Part shown: positions 34,328-42,731 of the stretch, piece by piece
How positions within the stretch are numbered: position 1 is the stretch's first letter
Layout: every line of letters begins with the position of its first letter
Origin: Deltaproteobacteria bacterium
Lineage (GTDB): Bacteria > Myxococcota_A > Polyangia > Polyangiales > Ga0077539
Length of the DNA: 64,000 bases
Assembly (NCBI GenBank): GCA_016704445.1
Contig: JADJAE010000024.1
Location: 43,994 to 107,993 of the forward strand
Direction of reading: 5' to 3'
Made by a program: the position numbers and the translations under genes
Notes under the pieces: generated by a model
What the model was told of the DNA's origin: nothing
Database searches by the model: none
Seen by the model: only the letters and a program-made list of their open reading frames with translations

Positions 34328-36859
34328 TCAGTCCGTCGGCGCCACCGCCGCGTCGTCCGCCATCGGCGTCGGCGCCACCACCACCGGGGGCTCTTCGACC
34401 ACCACGGGCGCCGCCACGGGGTTCTCCACCGCCGTCGCGCCCGCGTCGATGACCTCGCTCGGAACCCACGCCGACGCGTCCACCGGCGCGAGCACCGCGG
34501 CGTCCACCGGGGCGGTCTCCCTCGGCTCGGTGCCCGCCAGGAAGTACTCCTCGATGGAGCTTACCGGGGCCTGTAAAGGGTCCGCCGGCGCAAGGCCCGG
34601 GAGCAGCCCCGTCGCCGGGTCGATGCGCAGCGCCACGACGCCTTCGGGCCGGGCGAACTCGATCGCCGGGGGCCTCCGCGCCCGCACATAGTCGCGCATG
34701 AAGCTCGTCCAGATCGGGACCGCCGAGCGCGCTCCCTCCTCGCCGTACCCGAGCGGCTGGCGGTCGTCGAAGCCCACCCAGACGCCCGCCACCAGGTCGG
34801 GCGTGTAGCCCACGAACCACGCGTCGCGAGAGCGGTCGGTGGTGCCGGTCTTGCCCGCGGCGGGGCGGCCCAGGGAGCGGGCGCTGCGGGCCGTTCCGCG
34901 GTCGATCACCGAGGTCATCGCCGAGGTCACCAGCCACGCCTCCTCCGGCGTGATGGCCACCCTCGCCGGAGCCCTCGCCGGGAGCGTCAGCGCCCTCCCG
35001 TCGGGGCCGCGAATCTCGCGGATCACATACCAGTCCTGGTATTGCCCCCGCGCCGCCCAGGTGGCGTAGGCGTTGACCAGCTCGATCGGGGTGACGCCGC
35101 CGCTGCCGAGGGCGAGCGAGAGGTCCGAGGGCATCGGGGAGGTGATGCCGAGGGCGCGGGCGTGCTCGATGACGGGCTCCGGGCCGAGGGCCTCCATCAC
35201 CCTCGCGGCCACCATGTTGCGCGACACCGCGAGGGCCTCACGGAGCCGCATCCCGGGCTCGATCACCCCTTCGACGGCGTGCGACTCGGCGGGGCACCAC
35301 GGCCGGCGGCCGGTCCCGAAGCACCCGGGGTTGGGGTCGACGGTCGAGGCCAGGGTGTAGCGCCGGGAGTGAAGCGCGTAGGAGTAGAGCACCGGCTTGA
35401 AGGCGCTGCCGGGCTGGCGCACGGCGCGCGTGGCGCGGTTGAACATCCCGGGCGTCGACTCGAAGGCGCCCACCATCGCGCGCACCTCGCGGGTCCACGG
35501 GTCGATCGCCACGAAGGCGGCCTGAGGACCGAGCTCGAGGCGGAAGGTTCCGGGCGAGTCGGGGGTGATGCGCTGGTCGGGAGAGACGCGCACCGCGGCG
35601 CCCACCGGGGCGAAGGTCGCGATGGTGGTGTTGTTGGCGTACCTCGCCACCCGCGACCACGCGATCTTCCCGGTGGAGGTGCCCACCCGCACCACCAGCG
35701 CGGGGGGCTGCGTCTCGATGGCGGCGACCACGCCCGCGTAGATCTGCCCGGGGTTGAGCACCCCGTCTCGCGGCGGGCTCACCCCTCGCAGCACGTTGCC
35801 CGAGGCGTTGGGGCGGCGGGTTCCTGGGGTCAGGAGCGGCCCCCGGTATCCGTGGCGTCGGTCGAGGTCGCTGAGACCGCTGGCGACGGCCGCGCGGGCG
35901 GCGCGCTGCAGGTCGCGGTCGATGGTGGTGGTGACCGTGTAGCGCCCGAAGCGCAGCGCGTCGTCGCCGGCGACCTGGGCGAGCGTGCGGCGCACCAGCT
36001 CGATGACCTCCGGTGCGAGGTCGTCGTGGTCGTCGTCCCTGGCCGCGAGGCGCACGGGCTCGCGGTCGGCGGCCTCGGCCTCGGCGGCGGTGACGAAGCC
36101 GTTGCTCACCATCTGCCCGAGGATCCAGTGGCGGCGGCGCAGGGCCGCGTCCATGTCGTTGACGGGGGAGTAGTGCACCGGGGACTTCGGGATGCCCGCG
36201 AGCAGGGCGCTCTCGGCGAGGGTGAGGCGCTCGACGCCGTGGCCGAAGTAGAAGCGCGCGGCCTCCTCGACGCCGTTGCGCCCGTGGCCGAAGGCGATGT
36301 GGTTCACGTAGAGGTAGAGGATGTCGTTCTTGTGGAGCTCGCGCTCGATGGCGCGGGCGAGCAGCACCTCGCGCACCTTGCGGGCGAGCGTGCGCTCGGG
36401 GCTGAGCAGCACGTTCTTCACCACCTGCTGGGTGATGGTGCTGGCGCCCTGGGCGACGGTGCCGTGGCGGAGGTTGACCACCAGCGCGCGGAGCATGCCC
36501 GTCCACGCGAGGCCGGTGTGCTCGTAGAAGCGCGCGTCCTCGGCGGCGAGCAGGGCGGTCACCAGGTGGCGCGGCAGGCGCTCCAGCGGGACCACCGTGC
36601 GGCGCTCGATGAACAGCTCCGCGAGCAGGGCGCCGCGGCTGTCGAGCACGCGGGTGGTCTGCGGCGGGCGCCACGCGGTGCGCAGCCCGTGGACGTCCGG
36701 GAGCCCTCGGCCGTACCAGGCGAAGAGCCCGATGAGGACGAGGGCGACGGTGAGTCCGACGCCGAAGACGCCGAGACCGAGGAGGGCGAGCGCCCGGCTC
36801 CACGGGGTGCCAGGCGGTTGCACGGAGCGGCGGCGGGTGTTCGTTCGGGGTGGGGCCAT
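34328..36859 (-). CDS. mrcA: Class A penicillin-binding protein 1A
   Basis: Bifunctional peptidoglycan synthase. The start at 36859 gives MAPPRTNTRRRS, a short cytoplasmic tail and one membrane anchor (about residues 25-50), 843 residues in all; a longer upstream frame is judged non-coding. The GT51 glycosyltransferase shows AAEDARFYEHTGL (near 108) and GASTITQQVVKN. The transpeptidase shows the Ser nucleophile in GSAFKPV (near 482), SRNM (near 548) and the KTGTT box (near 671). An OB-like insert separates the domains. The C-terminal 80 residues are Pro/Val/Ala-rich. It contains one exact (35028) and one near (34562) copy of the TACC-N6-GGTA motif. Confidence 0.95.
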   Translation of the reverse strand: MAPPRTNTRRRSVQPPGTPWSRALALLGLGVFGVGLTVALVLIGLFAWYGRGLPDVHGLRTAWRPPQTTRVLDSRGALLAELFIERRTVVPLERLPRHLVTALLAAEDARFYEHTGLAWTGMLRALVVNLRHGTVAQGASTITQQVVKNVLLSPERTLARKVREVLLARAIERELHKNDILYLYVNHIAFGHGRNGVEEAARFYFGHGVERLTLAESALLAGIPKSPVHYSPVNDMDAALRRRHWILGQMVSNGFVTAAEAEAADREPVRLAARDDDHDDLAPEVIELVRRTLAQVAGDDALRFGRYTVTTTIDRDLQRAARAAVASGLSDLDRRHGYRGPLLTPGTRRPNASGNVLRGVSPPRDGVLNPGQIYAGVVAAIETQPPALVVRVGTSTGKIAWSRVARYANNTTIATFAPVGAAVRVSPDQRITPDSPGTFRLELGPQAAFVAIDPWTREVRAMVGAFESTPGMFNRATRAVRQPGSAFKPVLYSYALHSRRYTLASTVDPNPGCFGTGRRPWCPAESHAVEGVIEPGMRLREALAVSRNMVAARVMEALGPEPVIEHARALGITSPMPSDLSLALGSGGVTPIELVNAYATWAARGQYQDWYVIREIRGPDGRALTLPARAPARVAITPEEAWLVTSAMTSVIDRGTARSARSLGRPAAGKTGTTDRSRDAWFVGYTPDLVAGVWVGFDDRQPLGYGEEGARSAVPIWTSFMRDYVRARRPPAIEFARPEGVVALRIDPATGLLPGLAPADPLQAPVSSIEEYFLAGTEPRETAPVDAAVLAPVDASAWVPSEVIDAGATAVENPVAAPVVVEEPPVVVAPTPMADDAAVAPTD
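35028..35041. other. TACC-N6-GGTA motif inside mrcA
   Basis: TACC-AGTCCT-GGTA with flanks CATACC...GGTATT. A second, one-mismatch copy (TACC-GGGGCC-TGTA, followed by AAG) lies at 34562-34575 in the same gene. Confidence 0.55.
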
Positions 36860-36989
36860 CGTCGGGGCCCGGACCCTAGCAGAGCGTTTGGCTGGAGAGA
36901 GCGTTCCGTCGGGGCAGGGGATTGGGGTAGAACCGTCGGACCGCTGGCGGGAGGGTAAGAGTTTCCGCGCGGAGAGGAGAGCAACGGCC

Positions 36990-37862
36990 GTGAAGCTGCG
37001 TACGTCGATCGCGTCGGGTTTGTTGGTGGCATCGATGTCGCTGGCTTCGTCGATGGCGTGGGCCCAGCCCGCGCAGCCGACGGGGGCCGACCGCAACGCC
37101 GCCCGTGAGTTCGCGATGCAGGGCATCGCCGCCAACAACCGCCAGGACTGGCCCGTGGTGCTCGACCGCTTCACCCAGGCCGAGCGCCGCTTCCACGCGC
37201 CGATCCACGTCCGCTACATCGCCATCGCGCTGGAGCGCCTCACGCCGCCGCGGCTGGCCGAGGCCGCCGAGGCGTGGCGACGGCTGTCCGCCGAGGTGCT
37301 GGCGCCCGACGCCCCCGCCCCCTTCGTCGCCGCGGTCGAAGAGGCGCGCCGCGAGCTTCCCCGGGTCGAGGCGCTGCTGCGAGCGAGCCAGGCCACGACG
37401 ACGCCGACCACCATGCCCGTGACGACCCCCGTGACCACGCCGGTCACGACCCCCGTGACCACGCCGGTCGAGAACACGACCTCGCAGACGGTGAGCGTCC
37501 AGACGCCTCCGCCCGGCAACGTGACGACGCGCACGGTCGCGAACCCGCTGCGCACGGTGGGCTTCGTGGTGGGCGGCGTCGGCGTGGCGGCCCTCATCGG
37601 AGGAGCGATCACCGGGGTGATGGCGGGCAGCGAGTTCAGCGACCTGGAGGCGGTGTGCCCCAACCGGCAGTGCGCCGACGCCGCCCGCCTCGCGCGCCGT
37701 GACGACGTCGACACGCTCGCCGGAATCACCAACGCGCTGCTCATCGGCGGCGGCGTGCTGGCGGCGACGGGCGTGGTGCTGGCGATCATCGGGGCCCCGC
37801 GGACGGAGACGGTGCAGGTGGGCTTCAACGGCCGCGACCTGCTCATCGGCGGGCGCTTCTAG
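36990..37862 (+). CDS. Secreted/membrane TPR-like protein with Thr-rich linker
   Basis: A 290-residue protein of unknown function. GTG start at 36990 after a GGAGAGGAG ribosome-binding site. It has a signal peptide ending AWAQ, one TPR-like helical region (residues 35-125), a linker of TTPV repeats (about 135-165) and two C-terminal hydrophobic segments (about 190-215 and 245-272) with a Cys pair between them. This build (signal, TPR, linker, two membrane helices) is common among uncharacterised myxobacterial envelope proteins. Its stop overlaps the stop of the convergent lipoprotein gene. Confidence 0.75.
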   Translation: MKLRTSIASGLLVASMSLASSMAWAQPAQPTGADRNAAREFAMQGIAANNRQDWPVVLDRFTQAERRFHAPIHVRYIAIALERLTPPRLAEAAEAWRRLSAEVLAPDAPAPFVAAVEEARRELPRVEALLRASQATTTPTTMPVTTPVTTPVTTPVTTPVENTTSQTVSVQTPPPGNVTTRTVANPLRTVGFVVGGVGVAALIGGAITGVMAGSEFSDLEAVCPNRQCADAARLARRDDVDTLAGITNALLIGGGVLAATGVVLAIIGAPRTETVQVGFNGRDLLIGGRF

Positions 37863-38556
37863 AGCCTGGGCGGGCGCCCGCCCACGCCTGCGACCACCGG
37901 GGGCCCGCCGATCGGGGGGGGGGGGGGCGGCGGGGGCTCCCTCGAATCGTGGGCAGGCAGCCGAATCGGAACCTGATTCCCGCACGTGGAGGGAAGCCGG
38001 GGACGCCATGATGCAACCGGGCATGCATGCGGAGCCCACGATCGTCGAACACGTGATGGTCCGCACGACGTCCGACGGGCCTGTGTCAGTGTGTCCGGCA
38101 TCAACGACCCCAGCGTCTCGCGGTCCCGTATCGAGCGGCCCCGTGTCGACGGCGCCCGCATCGATGGTGCCGGTGTCGAAGACTCCGCCGTCCGGCGGCC
38201 CGGTGTCGATCGCACCGACATCGATTGATCCGACATCCGTGGCGCCCGCGTCGGGCGAACCGACGTCGATCAACCCGGTCTCCTGCGTCGGCGCATCGAT
38301 GGCCCCACGGTCGAGGGCGGGAGCGTCTCCGCCGAGATCGACCGCGACGGAGGCGTCCTCGATCGCAGCGTCGACGATGTCGGCGGCGGGGCCATCGATG
38401 ACAGGAGCGTCGGCATCGGTGACGCCAGACGCGTCGGCCGCGTGCTGAGTGCCGTCGGTCGTCGCATCGGGGGTAGATGTCGGGCCGCGCGACCCCTACG
38501 GGGCCGAAGGCGATGAGGCACGCTCCGGCAAGGGCGACCAGATCTCGATGGAGCAT
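37859..38556 (-). CDS. Lipoprotein with D-x-G repeats, paralogue of the one at 39.2-39.8 kb (two frameshifts)
   Basis: Lipoprotein of unknown function, reconstructed from three frames. MLHRDLVALAGACLIAFG supplies the signal; an Asp-rich spacer of DTGP/DAG-type units follows; then VRTITCSTIVGSACMPGCI and, in the next frame, STCGNQVPIRLP. The last two blocks align with ITCSTLVSSRTC... and PTCGTAVPVFG of the lipoprotein at 39199-39816, which fixes the frames. Single extra bases are implied between 38469 and 38496 and at the GGG 37991-37993. The end is uncertain because a 14-base G run lies just before the stop. It is either a paralogue damaged by sequencing error or a decaying duplicate. Confidence 0.6.
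37914..37927. repeat. 14-base G homopolymer
   Basis: An uninterrupted run of 14 G lies in the 3' end of the minus-strand lipoprotein gene, where it encodes a Pro run and sets the reading frame of the last residues. Its length may be unstable in the cell or misread. Confidence 0.8.
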
Positions 38557-38603
38557 CGGCCAATCCTAGTCGACTCAAGAAATCAAAGGCAACGGGCGGG
38601 AAC

Positions 38604-38650
38604 GGGCCCTCCCCCCAACCCCCCTCCCAGATCTGGGAGGGGGGCTTCGG
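38604..38650. repeat. Left inverted repeat of the DUF559 unit (REP-like palindrome)
   Basis: Reads CCCTCCCCCC-AA-CCCCCC then the palindrome CTCCCAGATCTGGGAG and GGGGGGCTTCGG. The inner part is perfectly self-complementary. Its reverse complement recurs at 39136-39184. Confidence 0.85.
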
Positions 38651-38673
38651 AAACCGAATCGGGGTTCGGGTCG

Positions 38674-39096
38674 ATGTCGCGCATGCGACGAAGATTGATC
38701 GGGTCGAGGTGGGTGGCCGTCACGCGGGGCGCAACAGCGGAGAAGCGCGCGAGGAGTCTCGAACTCCGGCGCGACATGACCCCGGCGGAGAGGGTGTTGT
38801 GGGGGGCGCTCAGGATGCGTCGACGGGGCGTGAGGTTTCGCCGCCAGCACGTCATCGCAGGGCTGATCGTAGACTTCTACGCACCCCAGATCGGCCTGGT
38901 CATCGAGGTGGATGGTGCTGTCCACGACGTCCAGATCGCGGAAGACATGGCGCGAACCACAGTCCTCGAAGCACTGGGACTCACCGTGGTCCGCTTTCGC
39001 AACGGCGAGATCCTCGATGACCTCGACATCGTCATCGATCGCCTCGACACCACCATCGACGCGATGAGAACAGCACCACCTTCGTCACGCCCCTGA
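38674..39096 (+). CDS. DUF559 (Vsr/endonuclease-like) protein
   Basis: A 140-residue protein of the DUF559 family, a PD-(D/E)xK nuclease-fold group related to very-short-patch-repair endonucleases. Family blocks are all visible: RRDMTPAERVLWGALRMRR, VRFRRQHVIAGLIVDFYAP, LVIEVDGAVHD (putative catalytic Asp and Glu), and LEALGLTVVRFRNGEILDDL. The start is taken at 38674 (MSRM); 38683 is also possible. Longer upstream frames only translate the inverted repeat. It is flanked by inverted repeats and its base composition is lower in GC than its neighbours, which suits a transferred element. Confidence 0.85.
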   Translation: MSRMRRRLIGSRWVAVTRGATAEKRARSLELRRDMTPAERVLWGALRMRRRGVRFRRQHVIAGLIVDFYAPQIGLVIEVDGAVHDVQIAEDMARTTVLEALGLTVVRFRNGEILDDLDIVIDRLDTTIDAMRTAPPSSRP

Positions 39097-39135
39097 GCGA
39101 ACCGCTTCGATGAGCGGCGCGCATCGACCTCCGCT

Positions 39136-39184
39136 CCGAAGCCCCCTCCCAAACCTGGGAGGGGTTTTGGGGGAGGGCTCCCCC
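39136..39184. repeat. Right inverted repeat of the DUF559 unit
   Basis: CCGAAGCCCCCTCCCA-AACC-TGGGAGGGG followed by TTTTGGGGGAGGGCTCCCC. Reversed, it matches the left repeat over about 45 bases with a few differences in the C runs and the centre (GGTTT for GATC). Confidence 0.85.
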
Positions 39185-39198
39185 GCGGCTCCCTCCAA

Positions 39199-39816
39199 TC
39201 AGTTGGGCACGCACCCGAAGACCGGAACCGCGGTCCCACAGGTGGGAGGGAGGAATACCGCCACGACGATGCAGCAGGGGGCGAACGTGCCGTCCCCGCG
39301 GCAGGTGCGGCTGCTGACCAGCGTCGAGCAGGTGATCGTCGGCACCGTCGGCCCGGTGTCCACAGGCCCGGTATCCACAGGCCCGGTATCCACGGGCCCC
39401 GTGTCCCTCGGCCCCGTGTCGATCGGCCCTGTGTCGATGGGCCCCGTATCCCTCGGCCCGGTGTCCATGGGCCCGGTGTCCACGGGTCCAGTGTCCACGG
39501 GCCCGCTGTCCACGGGACCGCTGTCCACCGGGCCGCTGTCGGTCACGCCCGCGTCCATCGTCCCGGCATCCACCTCGCCCGAGTCCGTCGGCGCGCCGCT
39601 GTCGAGCTCGCCGCCCACGTCCTCGCCCACCACGGCGTCTTCGCCCTCGCCGGTGTCCTCCGTGGGCTTCTCCCCGGTGTCCTCGATGGGCTTCTTGACG
39701 TCCTCTCGGAACTTCACGTCGGCGTCGGGATCCGCGATGCCGCCGGTCGCACAGCCGATGGCGGTCACACTACAGAGAGCTACCATCCCGAACCACTGCC
39801 GCATCCGTCTCGCCAT
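39199..39816 (-). CDS. Lipoprotein with pentapeptide D-[ST]-G-P-x spacer
   Basis: A 205-residue lipoprotein of unknown function. The signal (MVALCSVTAIGC) is followed by a Glu/Asp-rich stretch, about 14 tandem pentapeptides (DTGPV and variants, residues about 93-160) and a compact Cys-rich C-terminal module with six Cys (ITCSTLVSSRTC...CC...PTCG...GC). The module is shared with the broken gene at 37859-38556, so the two are paralogues. The spacer probably holds the module away from the membrane. Confidence 0.8.
   Translation of the reverse strand: MARRMRQWFGMVALCSVTAIGCATGGIADPDADVKFREDVKKPIEDTGEKPTEDTGEGEDAVVGEDVGGELDSGAPTDSGEVDAGTMDAGVTDSGPVDSGPVDSGPVDTGPVDTGPMDTGPRDTGPIDTGPIDTGPRDTGPVDTGPVDTGPVDTGPTVPTITCSTLVSSRTCRGDGTFAPCCIVVAVFLPPTCGTAVPVFGCVPN
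39351..39540 (-). repeat. 15-bp tandem repeats encoding the pentapeptide spacer
   Basis: About twelve to thirteen units of a degenerate 15-base repeat (CGGTGTCCACGGGCC-like on the plus strand) encode D-[ST]-G-P-[VIMR]. This is a coding minisatellite that could expand or contract. Confidence 0.8.
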
Positions 39817-39889
39817 CGTTGCGGCACGCTACAGCCTCCCCCCCGGATCGGTAAAGGCATCGACCGTCGCAGCGCATCTCTCAGCCCGA

Positions 39890-39920
39890 TTGCACCATTC
39901 CGTGTCGTCGCGCGTATAAC
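39890..39920 (+). promoter_or_regulatory. Promoter of the LolA-like gene
   Basis: TTGCAC (39890-39895) and a strong TATAAC (39915-39920) are separated by 19 bases. A strong GGAGG ribosome-binding site follows at 39936-39940, seven bases before the ATG. Confidence 0.55.
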
Positions 39921-39946
39921 CCCTGCGAACCCCACGGAGGTTCTTC

Positions 39947-40781
39947 ATGAACAAGCGTCTTTTCCCGGTCATCTTCGTCCTCGCGGCCATGCCTGCGCTC
40001 GCGCAGCCCCGCACCAGTGCCCCACCCGCGACCACGGTGCCGCAGCGTCGTCCTGCGCCTCGGCCTGCGGCACCCGCTCCCCGCGTCGCCGCGCCCCGCG
40101 TCGCCGCTCCGGCGCCCGCTCCCGCGCCCGCTCCGGTTGTGGCCAATCCCACCGGGCCGGGTCAGCGCGTCACTCCTCCATCCAACACCAATGGCGTGTT
40201 GACCGCCGACGAGGTCGCGCAGCGCATCCAGGGGTTCTATGACCGCACCACGGACTTCCAGGCCGACTTCGTCCAGGTGTCCCGCAATCGCCTCTATGGA
40301 GAAGAGCGGCGCAACGGGCGGGTGATGTTCAGCAAGCCCGGCCGCATGCGCTGGAACTACGCCGCCCCCAACGGCGACATCATCGTCTCCGATGGCTCCA
40401 CGCTCTGGGCCTACCAGGCCGACGAGCGCCAGGCCATCCAGCAGAACATGGGGCAATCGCAGCTCCCCACGGCCATCACCTTCCTCGCGGGCACCGGGCG
40501 CATCACCGACAGCTTCACCTTCCGGCTGCTCGACGCCAACCAGTTTCGCTTCCCCAATGGATATGTGCTGGAGCTTCGCCCGACCACCCCGCAGCCCACC
40601 TATGAGCGCATCGTGTTCTATGTCGACCGCGCCAGCTTCCAGGTGGTGCGCACCGCCGTCATCGACGCGCAGGGCAACCAGAACCGCTTCGACTTCAGCA
40701 ACCCCCAGGTGAACCTCAACATCCCGTTGACCACGTTCCGCTGGTCGCCCGCCGCCCGGCACCTCCATCGTCCGGCCGTAG
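39947..40781 (+). CDS. lolA: LolA-like periplasmic lipoprotein carrier (frameshift near the end)
   Basis: Carries lipoproteins across the periplasm to the outer membrane, a fitting role in a lipoprotein-rich genome. About 277 residues after repair: signal peptide ending ALAQ, an unusually long Pro/Ala linker (residues 20-80), then the LolA fold (VAQRIQGFYDRTTDFQADFVQ, NGRVMFSKPGRMRWNYAAPNG, DGSTLWAYQADERQ, LELRPTTPQPTYERIVFYVD). The frame breaks at the C run 40748-40750; removing one C gives SPPPGTSIVRP and a stop at 40781, four bases before the convergent gene, which supports an insertion error. Confidence 0.85.
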
Positions 40782-40784
40782 CCC

Positions 40785-41678
40785 TCACCCCACCGCCTCG
40801 GCCACGTGTCCCAACAGGTTCAGCGCCGCCATCACCGAGTCCCGACGAAGGCACACCTCGTCGCCCAGCATGAAGGTGCGATAGCCCAGCGACATCAGCC
40901 ACGCGGCGTCGCCGATGTCCTGCGCCTCGGGCACTGGCCCCCTTGCCAGCGAGGGAAAGAGCCGGCTCGCCACCCACGCCTGAGGGTCGGCCGCGTGCAC
41001 CGCCCTCATCGCCCGCACGATGCGATGCGGCTCCAGCACCTCCACGTAGAGGTCCCCCCGCGCGGCCATCAGCCGCCCCTGCCGGTCGCCCTGCCGCGCC
41101 GCCAGGTCGAGGCCCTTCAGCGACTCGATCTTCAACACCACCTCCGCGCCCGGGAGCAGCGACTTCACCTCCTCCACGTCCGCAGCCTCTTCGCAGTACG
41201 AGAGCATCACCCGGGTCATCCCGAGCTCCTTCATCGCAGAGAGGTAGTCCTTGTCCGTTGGCGTGAGCGTCCCGTCGATCTTCAGCGATGGGTGGACGAT
41301 GTTGATGCTCTCCCCAGGCCCCACGAAGCGCCGCGGGGTGTCCTCCAGGATCAGCCGGTCGCCGTCGACCTCCATCACCCGGGCGTACTCCCGGCCGTCA
41401 TCGAAGAAGCAGTCCGCGGGCGTCTCCACGCTCAACGGGTGGCTCACCCGAACCTCCGTGAAAGGGGGAATCGCCGCGCCCACCACCCTCAATTGCCGCC
41501 CCTTCAGGTCAACCCACAAAGGGACGCCGTATCCCGACAAGCGCCGGAGCGTGTCGTGGGCCTTGCCCTTGATGGGCATCACCGTGTTGAGCCGTAGACC
41601 CGTCACCAGCGGGTGCCTCGCGACCTCCTCCAGGAAGGTCGCATAGGGCGGAACCGTGACGACCGCCGAGACCTTCAA
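40785..41678 (-). CDS. Pyruvate-kinase-like barrel protein
   Basis: A 297-residue protein that resembles the catalytic barrel of pyruvate kinase but lacks the B and C domains. Echoes of pyruvate kinase are VDLKGRQLRV (for DxKGPxIR), FDDGREY, TPTDKDYLSAMKELGMTRVMLSY, VVLKIESLKGLD (Lys-Glu pair) and LMAARGDLYVEV (for MVARGDLG), then the QAWVASRLFPSL helix. The start is probably a TTG at 41678 that overlaps the upstream stop (TTGA). Since the phosphoryl-transfer lid is missing, it may use the barrel for a different aldol or enol chemistry. It is coupled to the vWA protein. Confidence 0.65.
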   Translation of the reverse strand: MKVSAVVTVPPYATFLEEVARHPLVTGLRLNTVMPIKGKAHDTLRRLSGYGVPLWVDLKGRQLRVVGAAIPPFTEVRVSHPLSVETPADCFFDDGREYARVMEVDGDRLILEDTPRRFVGPGESINIVHPSLKIDGTLTPTDKDYLSAMKELGMTRVMLSYCEEAADVEEVKSLLPGAEVVLKIESLKGLDLAARQGDRQGRLMAARGDLYVEVLEPHRIVRAMRAVHAADPQAWVASRLFPSLARGPVPEAQDIGDAAWLMSLGYRTFMLGDEVCLRRDSVMAALNLLGHVAEAVG

Positions 41679-42670
41679 GGGAGCTGGACGATGGACTGGC
41701 AGAACACGCAGGTCACCCGAGCGCCGCTCGTGAGCGCGGCCGTCCCGCGCAAGGGGGCGCCGCACTGGGGGCAGGTCACCACCTTCGGCGCGAGGCGGCT
41801 GAGCTGCTCGGAGAGCGCCGTGACCTTCGCCTCGTCCTGGCGGGCGCGCATGTTCTGCTGGAAGTCGCCGAAGAAGCCCCACGAGCGGGCGATGAGGCCC
41901 ATCGCGTAGTCCACCGCGCGGGCCTCGTCCTCCATGTGCACCACCTGCTGCTCGCCCAGCGCGGCGATCCACTGCTTGTCGGTCTCGTCGCCCTTCACCC
42001 CGCCAGGGCGGCGGAGGAAGAAGGTGTTCCAGGTGCGGGTGACGTTCATCCAGGTGGTGACGCTGTCGGCGTCTTGAATGTCGTCTCCGAGGAAGTGCTT
42101 CGCCTCCGATCCACGGATCTTCGGGTGCATCGGCGCGTCACCGAAGACGATGAGGAAGGGCCGCTCATCGAGCGAGGGGATCTCCACATGGTTGAGCACC
42201 CACGACGCGAACACCCCGTAGGACTCCGGGATGTCTCCGCCGCCGCCCTCCCCGTAGATCGCCTTCAGCTGCTCTTCGAGGTCGAACCCCTTGGTGAACT
42301 TCGTCACCTGCAGGGGCCAGCGGTCGGACTTGGTGTCGCCGATGGCCGCGAAGCTGATCTCCAGGTCGGGCTTGTATTGCGACAAGGTCTGGTAGAGCAG
42401 CGGCAGCCGGTCGAAGATCTCCGCGGGCCACGACTGCATCGAGCCGGTCACGTCGACCCCGATGACCAGCGGCGTCTTCGTGGTGGTCGACACCCGCTTC
42501 TTCGGGTCGGTGAGCTGCACGTTGGGGCCGGTGCCCTTGGTCTTGTAGGTGCGCGGACCCTCGGACCTCGAGCGCTCCGCGTCCTTCTTGCGAGCCTCGG
42601 TCGTCTTCTTGTCGAAGGAGTACGTACCGGGCTTCGCCCAGTCGTCCATGTCGTCGCCCCAGCTGTACAT
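41675..42670 (-). CDS. vWA-domain protein with C-terminal zinc ribbon
   Basis: A 331-residue cytoplasmic protein. A vWA domain (residues about 65-250) carries a MIDAS-like DVTGSM and the later Asp-rich strands (IVFGDAPMH). The C-terminus has a zinc ribbon CPQCG...CVFC (residues about 297-322). The N-terminal 60 residues are charged and probably flexible. It lies immediately before the pyruvate-kinase-like gene with overlapping stop and start. The role is unknown; vWA plus zinc ribbon suggests a metal-dependent scaffold. Confidence 0.7.
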   Translation of the reverse strand: MYSWGDDMDDWAKPGTYSFDKKTTEARKKDAERSRSEGPRTYKTKGTGPNVQLTDPKKRVSTTTKTPLVIGVDVTGSMQSWPAEIFDRLPLLYQTLSQYKPDLEISFAAIGDTKSDRWPLQVTKFTKGFDLEEQLKAIYGEGGGGDIPESYGVFASWVLNHVEIPSLDERPFLIVFGDAPMHPKIRGSEAKHFLGDDIQDADSVTTWMNVTRTWNTFFLRRPGGVKGDETDKQWIAALGEQQVVHMEDEARAVDYAMGLIARSWGFFGDFQQNMRARQDEAKVTALSEQLSRLAPKVVTCPQCGAPLRGTAALTSGARVTCVFCQSIVQLP

Positions 42671-42731
42671 GCAACACCCTTCCCTTCAGTGTTTCGCAGC
42701 GTCGCACGGCAACCCGTGCGCCTTCAACCGC

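Larger units (their letters stand above)
38604..39184. mobile_element. Candidate small nuclease element: DUF559 gene between inverted repeats
   Basis: The unit consists of a left repeat (38604-38650), the DUF559 gene (38674-39096) and a right repeat (39136-39184) that is the inverted copy of the left. It sits between two related minus-strand lipoprotein genes. I see no target-site duplication and no transposase, so mobility is inferred from structure only. See the separate entries for the repeats and gene. Confidence 0.5.

Noticed and set aside
36860..37174. N-terminal extension of the PBP1A frame to 37174
   Set aside because: The extension overlaps the divergent TPR-protein gene and has no penicillin-binding-protein character; the start at 36859 directly precedes the membrane anchor.
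38449..38673. Longer DUF559 frame starting at 38449
   Set aside because: The added residues overlap the lipoprotein gene on the other strand and translate the inverted repeat; the family domain starts after 38683.
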